From Mycolicibacterium parafortuitum (GTDB taxonomy: Bacteria > Actinomycetota > Actinomycetes > Mycobacteriales > Mycobacteriaceae): a stretch of 64,000 nt of DNA. Below are positions 1-8,838 of this stretch, in pieces. Made by a program: the position numbers and the translations under genes. The DNA lies in contig NZ_AP022598.1 in NCBI RefSeq assembly GCF_010725485.1, positions 4,464,001 through 4,528,000 of the forward strand, in the 5' to 3' direction. Below the pieces are notes generated by a model. That model was given only the letters and a program-made list of their open reading frames with translations, had not been told where the DNA came from and did not search any database. Every line of letters begins with the position of its first letter. The stretch's first letter is position 1.

Positions 1-57
1 CATCGAGCCCTCGAAGCCGGCGGCATCCGCGGACGCCTCGTCCTCACCTTCGACTGA
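1..57 (+). CDS. C-terminal end of a zinc-binding/quinone-type alcohol dehydrogenase (partial)
   Basis: Only the last 18 codons lie in the window, ending in TGA at 55-57. They read HRALEAGGIRGRLVLTFD, the usual tail of medium-chain NADPH:quinone reductase-like dehydrogenases (an AH..LE.G...GK.VL pattern). The SDR that follows starts 13 bases later behind an AGGAGA ribosome binding site, so the two are probably co-transcribed. The family call rests on a short tail and is moderately secure. Confidence 0.55.
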   Translation, partial: HRALEAGGIRGRLVLTFD

Positions 58-70
58 CAGGAGATCCCTC

Positions 71-937
71 ATGGCACTCGCCAACAAGGTTTGGTTCATC
101 ACCGGATCCTCTCGTGGCTTCGGACGCGCCCTGGTCCAGGCCGCCCTGGCCGCCGGCGACCTGGTCGCAGCGACCGCACGTCGCCCCGAGCAGGTCGCCG
201 ATCTGGGACGCGAACACCCGGACCGGTTTGTGGCGCTGCCCCTCGACGTCACCGACCGTGCTGCCGTCGACCGGGCCGTCGCGGCTGCCGCGGAGCGGTT
301 CGGCCGGATCGACGTGGTGGTCAACAATGCCGGCTACGCCGATGTCGCACCGATCGAAACCGGCGCTGAGGAGAACTTCCGCGCCCAATTCGAAACCAAC
401 TTCTGGGGCGTCTACCACGTCTCGCGAGCAGCGATTCCGGTGCTGCGGGGCCAGGGTGGGGGGCTGGTCATCCAGTTCTCCTCGATGGGCGGACGTGTCG
501 GCGGCTCGCCGGGTATCGCCTCGTATCAGGCCGCCAAGTTCGCCATCGACGGGTTTTCCCGGGTGCTGCAGGCCGAGACCGAGCCGTTCGGCATCAAGGT
601 GCTCGTCGTGGAACCCAGCGGCTTCGCCACCGACTGGGCCGGCTCCTCGATGGCCGTCGAGGACATCCCCGACGTCTACACCGACACCGTCGGGGCGATG
701 TCGGAGGTCCGGCGCAGCGCGGCCGTCACCGCCGGGGATCCGGTCCGGGCCGCCGAGATTCTGGTGCGTCTGGCCCGGCACACCGACATCCCGTATCACC
801 TGCCCCTCGGGGTGAACGCCGTGGAGGGATCCATCCGCCAGGACGAGTTTCTGCTCGGCGAGGACCGCAGGTGGGCCGCGGTGGGCCGGTCGGCGGACTT
901 CGGCGAACCGTACCCGGTCGACTTTCCGGCCGCCTGA
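71..937 (+). CDS. Short-chain dehydrogenase/reductase (classical SDR)
   Basis: A 288-aa NAD(P)-dependent oxidoreductase, probably cytosolic, substrate unknown. The Rossmann motif TGSSRGFG is at residues 11-18, NNAG at 85-88, a serine pair near 137-138, and the catalytic YQAAK (Tyr152, Lys156). The extended C-terminal half (to about 288 aa) is typical of SDRs acting on larger carbonyl substrates, often annotated as oxidoreductases of the retinol-dehydrogenase-like group. The start is fixed by AGGAGA eight bases upstream of ATG 71. It follows a dehydrogenase tail in the same direction and converges on the LuxR gene, whose stop is 14 bases away. Confidence 0.9.
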   Translation: MALANKVWFITGSSRGFGRALVQAALAAGDLVAATARRPEQVADLGREHPDRFVALPLDVTDRAAVDRAVAAAAERFGRIDVVVNNAGYADVAPIETGAEENFRAQFETNFWGVYHVSRAAIPVLRGQGGGLVIQFSSMGGRVGGSPGIASYQAAKFAIDGFSRVLQAETEPFGIKVLVVEPSGFATDWAGSSMAVEDIPDVYTDTVGAMSEVRRSAAVTAGDPVRAAEILVRLARHTDIPYHLPLGVNAVEGSIRQDEFLLGEDRRWAAVGRSADFGEPYPVDFPAA

Positions 938-951
938 GATGTCTGCCCCGG

Positions 952-3687
952 TTACGTCAGCACTTGGGGAAGTTGGCTGCGGGAGCTGATCCCGAGCTTG
1001 GTGAACACCTTGCGCAGGTGGTACTGGACCGTGCGGGCACTGATGAAAAGCCGGGCGCCGATCTCCGGGTTGGACAGCCCGTCGCGGGCCAGCCGGGCCA
1101 CTTGTTCCTCCTGTGCGGTCAGCGCCGCGCCTCCGACGGCGGAGGGTTCATCGGCCGCGACACCGTAACCGGTGGCCCGCAGTTCACGTCCGGCACGCTC
1201 AGCGAAGGCCTGCATCCCCATCGCGATGAACATGTCATGCGCGGTCTGTAACTCGGTGCGGGCCTCGCCGCGCCGGCGCTGCCGCCGCAGCCATTCGCCG
1301 TACACCAAGTGCGCGCGGGCCAGTTCGGTACGGATCCGGGTGCGGCCGAGCCGATCGATGGCCTCGACGTACAAGCGTTCGGCCGCAGCATCGTCGGCAA
1401 GTAACGCCCGCACCCGCGCCTCGGAGCCCAGCGCCCAGTCCGTCCCGCTCGACCGGCTGATCTCGCTGAATCGACGCAATGCGGATTCGGCCTCGTCCTG
1501 CAGACCCAACCGAGCTGCCGCCTCGACCAGTTCGGTGAAGGCCCAGTTGGCTGAGCTCAGCCCTGCCGGATACTCGATGGCTTGACGCGCTGCGTCGAGT
1601 GCGGCCTGGAAGTCACCGAAACCGTTGTGCAGCAGCGCTGTTGCCCACATCGCCACCGAGATGCCGTTGCCCTCGCCTCGAGCGGTGACCTCCGAGATGG
1701 TGCGCGAGCTCAATGCCAGGGCGGTGTCGCGGGCTCCGCGCAGCGCCGCGAGGCCGAGCGCGGCGTAGGGCGCGATGGTGCTCTTGACGGCGTGCTGGGC
1801 CGTCGCCAGTTCCTCGACCAACGCTGCGGCAGCGGATAACTCGCCGGTGAACATGGTCATGAAAGCATGGGTGTTCAGCGCCAGCGGGATATCGCTCAGG
1901 ATGCCCGCGACCCGCACATAATCGACGTAGCCGCTGGACATCTCATGCCAGCGCCGGTCATCCCAGGCCCGGAGCGCAGCGACGGTGGCCAGCCAGGCGC
2001 ACCGGCGTCCTTCCCACTCTGGGACATCCCCTTCGGCAGCGTCCAATGCCCGGTTCAGGGCCGGTAGGGCCGCGGCGTGACCGTGCGTGAAGAACTCGAC
2101 CAGCCAGTCCAGCAGCAGATCTCGTAACTGCGGCGCGCCCGGGAGACGTGGCGCGTCCGCCGCGGATCGCGCGATCTCCTCGGCGTCGGCGCCGACGGAC
2201 AATCGGCCCGCGAACATCGCCGCGGTGAAGGCCTCGATGTAGGTGGTGCGGCACAGGTCGGTGTCGATCGCCCGCAGCCCCTCGGCGGCCTTCAGTAACA
2301 GCGGGGGAGCGTCACTGCCGCGCTGGGAGACGAAAGCGATCCGTGCCTGCAGCAGATCTGCCCGTGCCCACTGCAGGTCGCTGAGATGTTCGGAGCGGGC
2401 CAGCGCCAACAGATCGACCGCGGCGTCGAACGCCCCGGCCTCGGCCTTGGCCTCCGCCGCGGCCAGCACCCGTTCCGCGCGTTTGTCCCGGTCGGCGGTC
2501 ACTGCCGCCGCCCGCTCCAGGAAGGCCGCCGCCGCGCTCACCCCGCCGCGGCGGTGCGCGCGGTCAGCCGATTGTTCGAGCGCGACGGCGACATCCTCGT
2601 CAGGCCCCGTCGCCGCATGCGCCAGATGCCAAGCGCGACGGTCGGAATCATGTTCGGGGTCGGTCGCTTCGGCCAGTGCTCGATGCACCCGCCGGCGGTC
2701 CTGTGCAGTGCCTGCCCGGTAGGCCGCCGAGCGCACCAGGGGGTGCCGGAATCGCACCCAGGTGCCGAATCCGGCCAGGTCGGCCTCGACCGCGGGCACC
2801 GCCGACTCGGCGGCGATCTCGAGGAGTTCGGCGGCCCGCCAGACCAGGGCGGCATCGCCGGTCGGCTCGGCCGCGGCGAGTAGCAACAGCAGCCGGGACG
2901 GTCGCGGCAAGCCGGCGATGCGTGCCCCGAACGCGGGCTCCACACCCGTCGAAATCCCCGCGGCCCCAAAGAATCCGAATCCGCCGGCAAGGTCCTCGGC
3001 GGTCATCTGCCGGGGCAGTTCCAGCAGCGCCAGCGGGTTACCCCTGGTTTCGGCGACGATCCTGTCGCGCACCCGCACGTCGAGTGGACCGATCAGCGCC
3101 GCCTCGAGCAGTGCCCGCGCGTCAGGAGCGTGCAGGCCGCGGATGACCAGCGTCGGCAGTCCGGACACCGCGTCGGTCGGTTCCCGGGCTGCGAACACCA
3201 CCGCCACCGATTCCGCACCCAACCGCCGGGCCACGAAAGCCAGCACCTGCGCCGAGGCCCGGTCGAGCCACTGCTCGTCGTCGACGAGACAGATCAGCGG
3301 TCGTTCGGCGGCGACGTTCGAGAATAGGTTCAACACCGCCAGGCCGACCAGGAAGCGGTCCGGCACCGGGCCTTCGGCGATCCCGAGTGCAGTGCCGAGG
3401 GCGTCGCGTTGCGGCGCCGGCAATCTCCCGAGGTGGTCCAGGAACGGCTGACACAGCTGGTGCACGCCGGCGAAGGCCAATTCCATCTCGGCTTGCACAC
3501 CGGCCGTACGCACCACCTGGAACCCGTCGGCGGCCCGCGCGAGATGGTCCAGCAGCGCAGTCTTGCCGATGCCGGGTTCGCCGCGCAGCACCAATGCCCG
3601 GCTCTCTCCGGCGCGCAACGCGTCGACGATGCCGTCGACGACCGCGCATTCGTCGCGGCGTCCGATCAGCTCGTCGTTCGCTGCCAA
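952..3687 (-). CDS. Large LuxR-family regulator with N-terminal AAA ATPase (LAL type)
   Basis: A 911-aa regulator of the MalT/LAL class. The N-terminal ATPase has Walker A GEPGIGKTALLD (about residues 37-48) and a Walker B-like LICLVDDEQWLD near 120-131. A long helical TPR-like middle follows. The C-terminal LuxR helix-turn-helix occupies the last ~60 residues (LTAQEEQVARLARDGLSNPE, then SARTVQYHLRKVF). Such proteins hydrolyse ATP and activate transcription on sensing an inducer; the inducer and targets here are not evident. The ATG follows a 113-base gap after YaeQ's stop, transcribed the same way. A second paralogue of the same build lies at 26138-28882. Confidence 0.9.
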   Translation of the reverse strand: MAANDELIGRRDECAVVDGIVDALRAGESRALVLRGEPGIGKTALLDHLARAADGFQVVRTAGVQAEMELAFAGVHQLCQPFLDHLGRLPAPQRDALGTALGIAEGPVPDRFLVGLAVLNLFSNVAAERPLICLVDDEQWLDRASAQVLAFVARRLGAESVAVVFAAREPTDAVSGLPTLVIRGLHAPDARALLEAALIGPLDVRVRDRIVAETRGNPLALLELPRQMTAEDLAGGFGFFGAAGISTGVEPAFGARIAGLPRPSRLLLLLAAAEPTGDAALVWRAAELLEIAAESAVPAVEADLAGFGTWVRFRHPLVRSAAYRAGTAQDRRRVHRALAEATDPEHDSDRRAWHLAHAATGPDEDVAVALEQSADRAHRRGGVSAAAAFLERAAAVTADRDKRAERVLAAAEAKAEAGAFDAAVDLLALARSEHLSDLQWARADLLQARIAFVSQRGSDAPPLLLKAAEGLRAIDTDLCRTTYIEAFTAAMFAGRLSVGADAEEIARSAADAPRLPGAPQLRDLLLDWLVEFFTHGHAAALPALNRALDAAEGDVPEWEGRRCAWLATVAALRAWDDRRWHEMSSGYVDYVRVAGILSDIPLALNTHAFMTMFTGELSAAAALVEELATAQHAVKSTIAPYAALGLAALRGARDTALALSSRTISEVTARGEGNGISVAMWATALLHNGFGDFQAALDAARQAIEYPAGLSSANWAFTELVEAAARLGLQDEAESALRRFSEISRSSGTDWALGSEARVRALLADDAAAERLYVEAIDRLGRTRIRTELARAHLVYGEWLRRQRRRGEARTELQTAHDMFIAMGMQAFAERAGRELRATGYGVAADEPSAVGGAALTAQEEQVARLARDGLSNPEIGARLFISARTVQYHLRKVFTKLGISSRSQLPQVLT

Positions 3688-3800
3688 GCGGGCCCCCCTG
3701 TGTCAGAAGTCATCCCACGTGCACGTCCAGGCCCATATGATGCCCCACGATCCGCCCCGGAGGCCATTGCCGTGGAGCCGAATAGCTCGGGCTTCGAGGT

Positions 3801-4352
3801 CTACTGCAACGGCTCGGGCGTAAAGGTGGCGTCGATGCCACCCACGGTCATCGTCACCTGACCTTCCATCACCATGACCTGCGCCGAGACTCGGCGATCG
3901 ACACTCTGGGCCAGTTGTTGCACCGGCGCGTGCGGAATCTGCACGACAGACAGATTGGGCACGCCCGACACTTTGGGCCCCACGGTGCGCCACCAGGTGG
4001 CCACGCCGGCGGCGAAGGGGAACAGCAGCACCTGGTCGGCCTTACTGGCCGCCTTGCCCAAGACCCGTTCGTCGGGCTGGCCGACGACGATCCACTCCAG
4101 GATCCGCTCCGTGTAGTCCGAGAGCCTCAAGTCCGGTACGCCGGGGGTGGAAAGGCCTGCCCCGAACGCCAACTCACCGTCGACTTCGCCGAGCCGGTGG
4201 GCGCGCAACCCAAAAGCCAGCAACCGCACCACCATCCGCTCATCTGTCTCACTGGGGTGACGAGCCACGGTCAGTGCGTGATCGGCGTAGTAACCGTGGT
4301 CGACGTCGGAGACGCCGAGTTCGACTTTGAACACTGTCGCGGAAAGGGCCAC
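3801..4352 (-). CDS. yaeQ: YaeQ family protein
   Basis: A 183-aa protein matching the YaeQ family in both length and sequence: it opens MALSATVFKVELGVSDVD and carries ARHPSETDERMVVRLLAFGL, the family hallmark. YaeQ proteins have a PD-(D/E)XK nuclease-like fold. The E. coli protein was historically linked to RfaH-type haemolysin transcription, but the biochemical role is unsettled. It lies upstream of the LuxR ATPase gene on the same strand and is divergent from the epoxide-hydrolase-like gene at 4448, so 4353-4447 must hold both promoters. Confidence 0.88.
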   Translation of the reverse strand: MALSATVFKVELGVSDVDHGYYADHALTVARHPSETDERMVVRLLAFGLRAHRLGEVDGELAFGAGLSTPGVPDLRLSDYTERILEWIVVGQPDERVLGKAASKADQVLLFPFAAGVATWWRTVGPKVSGVPNLSVVQIPHAPVQQLAQSVDRRVSAQVMVMEGQVTMTVGGIDATFTPEPLQ

Positions 4353-4447
4353 GCCCTAGTGTCCACTCTGGTGACGCTGACCATGTGATCAGGCCGCGGC
4401 AGGGGATACTGGCCGCGGACCGGCATGCACACAGACAGGGACACAAC

Positions 4448-5356
4448 ATGACCTCAGCACGCGATGTCGATGTCCACCATGGTCGGGCCTGGGTTGACCC
4501 GCAGCAGACGGTTCGTATCGGCTATACGGTGGCCACTCCACCGCAGCCCACCAAGACGGTCGTGCTGCTCCACGGGGCCCCCCAGACCCGCTACGAGTGG
4601 CGCAAGGTCATGATGCCACTGGCCGCCGCCGGATATCGGGTGATCATGCCGGACTACCGCGGCGCCGGCGCATCTGACAAACCTCGTGACGGATACGACA
4701 AGTGGACGATGGCCGGTGACATTCACAGCCTGGTGCGCGAGACCCTGAGCGTGGCGGAGCCCATCTCGCTCGTCGGCCACGACCTGGGGTCGATGCTGGC
4801 TCTGAGTTTCGCGCTGCGGTTCCGCGAGGATGTCGTGAGCGCCACCTTCATGGAGGCTCCGCTGCCGGGCACGGCCTACTACGAGTGGCGAGTGACTCAG
4901 AAGTCGGCGTGGCAGTTCGCCTTTCACGCCAACCCGGACATCGCGGTGTACCTCACGCACGGACGTGAACGTTGGTACATCAGCCGGTTCTTCGACGAAC
5001 TGGCCTACCAGCCGGATGCGATCTCCAATGATGACCTTGACGTGTACGCCCGCGCGTACGAAGCGCCAGGAGCCATGCGCGCGATGTGTGAGATCTACCG
5101 GGAACTCGACCGCGACGCCGCCGACAACCGCACCGCGCTGGGGGAACACGGCAAGCTCACCATCCCGGTGTTGGCTTCCGGAGGTGCATCCGGCCCACTC
5201 GCGCACAACTTCCGGGCGATGTGTGAGGAGGTAGCTGATCGGGTGACGGATCAGCTTGTCCCGGACTGCGGCCATTGGGTAGCCGAGGAGCAGCCTGAGT
5301 TCTTCACCAAGATGTTCTGCGAATTCGACGCGGCCGCCCGGGGCGTCACCGCATAG
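4448..5356 (+). CDS. Alpha/beta hydrolase of the epoxide hydrolase / dehalogenase type
   Basis: A 302-aa alpha/beta-hydrolase. The nucleophile elbow is GHDLGS with Asp112, so this is an epoxide-hydrolase or haloalkane-dehalogenase-like enzyme rather than an esterase. HGAP at 42-45 matches the HGxP oxyanion motif of epoxide hydrolases. The catalytic His is in DCGHWVAEEQPE near the C-terminus. I chose ATG 4448 over the upstream in-frame GTG 4385 because the extra 21 residues look non-homologous and a CAGGGAC purine stretch precedes 4448. The 3' end overlaps the convergent serine hydrolase by 11 bases. Confidence 0.87.
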   Translation: MTSARDVDVHHGRAWVDPQQTVRIGYTVATPPQPTKTVVLLHGAPQTRYEWRKVMMPLAAAGYRVIMPDYRGAGASDKPRDGYDKWTMAGDIHSLVRETLSVAEPISLVGHDLGSMLALSFALRFREDVVSATFMEAPLPGTAYYEWRVTQKSAWQFAFHANPDIAVYLTHGRERWYISRFFDELAYQPDAISNDDLDVYARAYEAPGAMRAMCEIYRELDRDAADNRTALGEHGKLTIPVLASGGASGPLAHNFRAMCEEVADRVTDQLVPDCGHWVAEEQPEFFTKMFCEFDAAARGVTA

Positions 5357-6542
5357 CGCAGCCCCCAGGGCTCGGTCCCAATTCAGCGGCCACCGCGTCG
5401 AACGCGCATAGCGTGTCGGCGAACATCCGCGGGACGCCGGCGTCGTCCTGGGTCGACACCTTGACGGCGATCATGTCGGCGGCCCGGTTGATGTAGATCA
5501 TCTGCCCGCGCATGCCCTGACACAGGGCGACGGTGTCACCGGGGTAGGGAAACCACACCTGATTGCGGTACATCCCGCCCGGCAGGTCATCGGTGCCGGG
5601 CCCGGCGTCGAACGCCTGCCTCGAGTCGGGACCGCCTAGCAGAGTGTCGGTGATCCACGCGGCCGGAATCACCTGCTCACCGGTCAGCGAGACGCCCTCG
5701 CGGAGGAACAGCGAACCGAACCGGATGAGGTCGGTCAGGCACGCGCTGACACCCCCGTCGAAGAACCCGGTACCGGCGGCGTCGACGGCCAGGGAGGCGT
5801 CGCATTCGGCGCCGATGCGGCTCCACAACAGCTCGGACATCAGTTGCGGCATCGGCTGCCCGGTGGCGGCCTCGCAGATCCAGCCGAGCACGTCGGTCTC
5901 ACACGAGCGGTATTCGAAGGGACCGCCGTGTGGCGATTTCTGCTGAAGGGTGAGGAGAAAGTCGTAGAGCGTCGCCGGCACATCCGGACTCGTTCTGGGC
6001 GCCCATCCGACTGCCTGGTCGAGCAGGTGCACCTCCGCGGTGGGATGCATGTAGTCGTCGCTGAACGCGATCCCCGACTTCATGTCCAGCAGGTGCCGCA
6101 CCGTCGCCCCGGAGTATCCGCAATCGTTCAGGGCGGAAACGTAAGCCGTGACGGGGGCGTCCACGTCGATCACGCCCGCGCCGTGCAGGGCGCCGGTGAC
6201 CGCACCGATCAGCGACTTGCTCACCGAGAACAGCAGGTGCCGGGTGTGCGGGGCGAAGCCGTCGAAGTACTCCTCGGTGAGCAGCGCTCCATGCTGGGCG
6301 AGGGCCCATCCGTCGGTGGTGGTGCGGGCCAGCACCTCTCCGACTGTCACCGGCGCACCGGCGCTGTCGGTGAGGCGGATGTCGGCGAGCGGCACCTCCA
6401 CGAGGACCAGCCGGGCAATATCCCCGGTGCCGCGCGGGATCACCGCGGTGGGTACGAAGTCATCGACGTGCTGCAACGACCAGTGCGCATAGGGTTGCGT
6501 CAGCCAGTTGGCCAGCGAGATACTCGCCGGGGCGCCGGTCAT
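5346..6542 (-). CDS. Serine hydrolase of the beta-lactamase / 6-aminohexanoate-dimer hydrolase class
   Basis: A 398-aa serine hydrolase. The class C beta-lactamase/DD-peptidase-like SxxK motif is S106-V-S-K109 (LLFSVSKSLIGA). A later EYRSCETD fits the Tyr-x-Ser/Asn motif. This family also contains esterases and nylon-oligomer hydrolases, so the substrate is open; no signal peptide is visible. ATG 6542 overlaps the stop of the upstream orphan ORF as ATGA, which shows translational coupling. The longer in-frame extension to 6710 simply runs through that upstream gene. Confidence 0.85.
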   Translation of the reverse strand: MTGAPASISLANWLTQPYAHWSLQHVDDFVPTAVIPRGTGDIARLVLVEVPLADIRLTDSAGAPVTVGEVLARTTTDGWALAQHGALLTEEYFDGFAPHTRHLLFSVSKSLIGAVTGALHGAGVIDVDAPVTAYVSALNDCGYSGATVRHLLDMKSGIAFSDDYMHPTAEVHLLDQAVGWAPRTSPDVPATLYDFLLTLQQKSPHGGPFEYRSCETDVLGWICEAATGQPMPQLMSELLWSRIGAECDASLAVDAAGTGFFDGGVSACLTDLIRFGSLFLREGVSLTGEQVIPAAWITDTLLGGPDSRQAFDAGPGTDDLPGGMYRNQVWFPYPGDTVALCQGMRGQMIYINRAADMIAVKVSTQDDAGVPRMFADTLCAFDAVAAELGPSPGGCAMR

Positions 6543-6988
6543 GCTCGTGCGACGAGTCGCGACACCATCGGGTTGGTCGATACCAGCGGTATCGACCTGA
6601 ACTGTGCTTTCAGGCCGAAAATCCAGCGCCTGCACCGCTCGGTGAGCTGATAATCCTCGGTCTGTAGATGCCCACGGGTCACAAGGACGCCGAGTTGCGC
6701 TCCGGCGCAACGGATCTCACCGGGCGCGGCGACGCGCATGTAGAAGGCTTCGGACTCATCGAGCAGGGTCGCCCAGTCGTTGCCTGGCCGGGCGAACGAA
6801 ACCCCGCCCTCCTCGTGGAGGCGCCACACCCCGGTGCGGGGAGTGGAGGTGAAGATCTCCACGTCCGGAGAGGTCTCCGAGATGATCAACTGGGCGTCCA
6901 ACTGTCCGCCATGCCGCGTCGGCGCGTCACACGTTGATCGCAAACAACTTTTCTGCGTTTCGGAAGGCGATTTTCTCCTTGGTCTCAC
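6539..6988 (-). CDS. Orphan ORF of unknown function, possibly 5'-truncated
   Basis: A reading frame of up to 149 aa whose stop overlaps the serine hydrolase start (ATGA), so it is likely translated. I do not recognise the family. The region from about residue 35 on (ISETSPDVEIFTSTPRTGVW through LQTEDYQLTERCRRWIFGLK) reads as coherent protein. The first ~30 codons overlap the 3' end of the amidohydrolase and look spurious. No good ATG/RBS exists near 6900; only weak TTG or GTG starts are available. It may be the C-terminal remnant of a longer gene cut by arrival of the lower-GC neighbour upstream. Confidence 0.5.
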   Translation of the reverse strand: MRPRRKSPSETQKSCLRSTCDAPTRHGGQLDAQLIISETSPDVEIFTSTPRTGVWRLHEEGGVSFARPGNDWATLLDESEAFYMRVAAPGEIRCAGAQLGVLVTRGHLQTEDYQLTERCRRWIFGLKAQFRSIPLVSTNPMVSRLVARA

Positions 6989-8069
6989 GAGGCAGATCTA
7001 CAGACCGAAACCAGTCGGTTCCTTCCTTCATATTCGCAAACGGATAGTCGGTCGCAAACATCACCCGGTCCACACTGATGTACTTCAGCAAGAGCTCGAG
7101 CAATTCATCTTGAAAGAATGCGCTGGTTGTGAACCAGAAGTTGTCATCGAAGTACCTGTCGATAGGCTTATTCAGAGAACGTTCGGTCGAATCTCCCAAA
7201 TCCTCCACGATCCGCTCGTAGTAGAACGGAAGACCCTCGCCCATGTGACCGACGATCATCTGCAGTCCAGGGAATCTGTCGAAGACACCGGTCAGGATCA
7301 ATCGCAGGCTTTGGGTCAGCACCTCTTGGTGCCAACCATATCCTGAGCCACTGAAAATGTAATCCTGATACTGATCGTTGTATCCTGGGCGCTCGATACC
7401 GTAGTAGATATCGAAGACCTGCTTCGGCGGAAAGCCCGGGTGTAGGTATATCGGAACCTCAAGTGCCTCGGCACGTGCCAGAACGGGCTCGAAATCCCGG
7501 TGGTCAAGAAATTTGTTACCAACGAACCCATTCGTCATGGCGCCTACGAAGCCGTCTTCGCGGACAGCGCGTTCCAGTTCGTCCGCAGAGGCCTCAGGGT
7601 CCTGCAGAGGCAGGGTCGCATAGGCCTGGTAGCGTCCCGGATGGGTGGCCATCGGGCCGCTGGCGATCATCTTGTTGAGACGATACGCAAAATCGTTGCC
7701 CTCTTGACCGACGAGATTCTGCACGCCCGGTGTATGTGCTGAAAGAACTTGAACATTTATTCTCGCCTCATCCATTGCGGCGATGCGGCTGGGCCCGAGT
7801 TCGGCAAGGCCAATTTCCTTGAGGTACTCGGTATGATCATCGTTAATCGCGTTCAGGGCAATCAGCTCATCGGTGGTATAGGTCTCTTCCGTGGCGATGA
7901 AGGGTAGGTCCTGGTCCCGCGCGGAAACATGTGAAGGCTCTCGCGTTGACTCGTTGGCGCCGGCGGCACATGCCGATAATCCGGCACCAACGCCGAATGC
8001 GGCGGCGCCGATCATAAAATTGCGGCGTCTTGTCGAAAATTCCTGCAGGGGTTGTATGCTCGTCCTCAT
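6927..8069 (-). CDS. Exported (Tat/lipoprotein) amidohydrolase-2 family hydrolase or decarboxylase
   Basis: A 380-aa metal-dependent TIM-barrel enzyme of the amidohydrolase-2 (ACMSD / gamma-resorcylate decarboxylase) superfamily. The N-terminus has a twin-arginine stretch STRRRNFMIG, a hydrophobic segment and a lipobox-like LSAC, predicting Tat export and lipid anchoring. Family signatures include IYLHPGFPP, MIVGHMGEGLPF and MFATDYPFANMKEGT; the last aspartate is the conserved metal/catalytic one. The usual N-terminal HxH pair is not obvious. ATG 8069 is preferred because it places the RR motif near the N-terminus. Base composition is clearly less GC-rich than its neighbours, suggesting transfer. 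Confidence 0.8.
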   Translation of the reverse strand: MRTSIQPLQEFSTRRRNFMIGAAAFGVGAGLSACAAGANESTREPSHVSARDQDLPFIATEETYTTDELIALNAINDDHTEYLKEIGLAELGPSRIAAMDEARINVQVLSAHTPGVQNLVGQEGNDFAYRLNKMIASGPMATHPGRYQAYATLPLQDPEASADELERAVREDGFVGAMTNGFVGNKFLDHRDFEPVLARAEALEVPIYLHPGFPPKQVFDIYYGIERPGYNDQYQDYIFSGSGYGWHQEVLTQSLRLILTGVFDRFPGLQMIVGHMGEGLPFYYERIVEDLGDSTERSLNKPIDRYFDDNFWFTTSAFFQDELLELLLKYISVDRVMFATDYPFANMKEGTDWFRSVDLPRETKEKIAFRNAEKLFAINV

Positions 8070-8838
8070 ATCAGCCTGCTCTGCCGTTGCATTGTCCAAT
8101 TCGGTACAGCCCTTTCGCTTGAAACGGGTTTCGCTGACAATGTGGCTACCAAAACACGGGGCATAGACCACAGGATGCCCCTCAAAAATTCGAGTGTCGC
8201 GGGGGATGACCTCCCGATTGAGTAGGGAAAACCGCTGATTTCTTTACGTACCGGGGTGGGTGTCGCATGCCGGGTAACGCGGGAACGCGAGATGAAGTCG
8301 AGCGGGCGACAGGGCATTGCCGGATCTTGCGCGGGAAGCGAGACCCGTTGGGCAACAGGGCTATTCGGCCTAGTTTGGTTGACGCAGCGTATTCGAGTGC
8401 AGCACCGTCCCGAACGTGTCAACAGGGAAACCGTTGTCCCGTCGGAGCCTGCATGCAATTCACCAGCAAATTTTTGGGGGGTATAGCCCCGGTCCACTGC
8501 GGGGAGCCTGCCGGGGCCCAGATCTTCGGATTTGGCCAATCTCGGCCGATCGCATACAGTGCTGGCAACCTTGATAACTCGGGTTATGGCCAGTCTGATG
8601 GCCGAAATCACAGTGTGGCAATAGATGAGTCGCTTGCCACACGCACAATATGTCAGCGCCGGGTCGACGTGCGGTCGTTCCCGCCCTGACGCATACAGCA
8701 AACCTCTCGGTCTGGCTGCGCCGCGCTCGCGGCTGCCCAAATGTCGGCAGTTGCCCGCTGCCTTCGCTCGCCACCGAGGGGAGGGGCCGTGTCCGACCCG
8801 GCCCCGCATGTTCAACGCGTAGAGAAGTGAGCAGGACC
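8070..8838. other. Long intergenic region between divergent exported amidohydrolase and secreted protein
   Basis: About 770 bases without a supportable gene. Several overlapping open frames exist on both strands but none has coherent protein-like composition or a ribosome binding site. It must carry the promoters of the amidohydrolase (minus) and the transglycosylase-like gene (plus). A perfect inverted repeat at 8613-8642 is listed separately. The half nearest the amidohydrolase is AT-richer, continuous with that gene. Confidence 0.6.
8613..8642. promoter_or_regulatory. Perfect 9-bp inverted repeat, operator or hairpin
   Basis: The arms are GTGTGGCAA (8613-8621) and TTGCCACAC (8634-8642), separated by 12 bases. 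There is no T-run, so a terminator is unlikely. It sits about 200 bases upstream of the secreted protein gene. It could be a repressor site or an RNA hairpin; only the repeat itself is certain. Confidence 0.4.
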
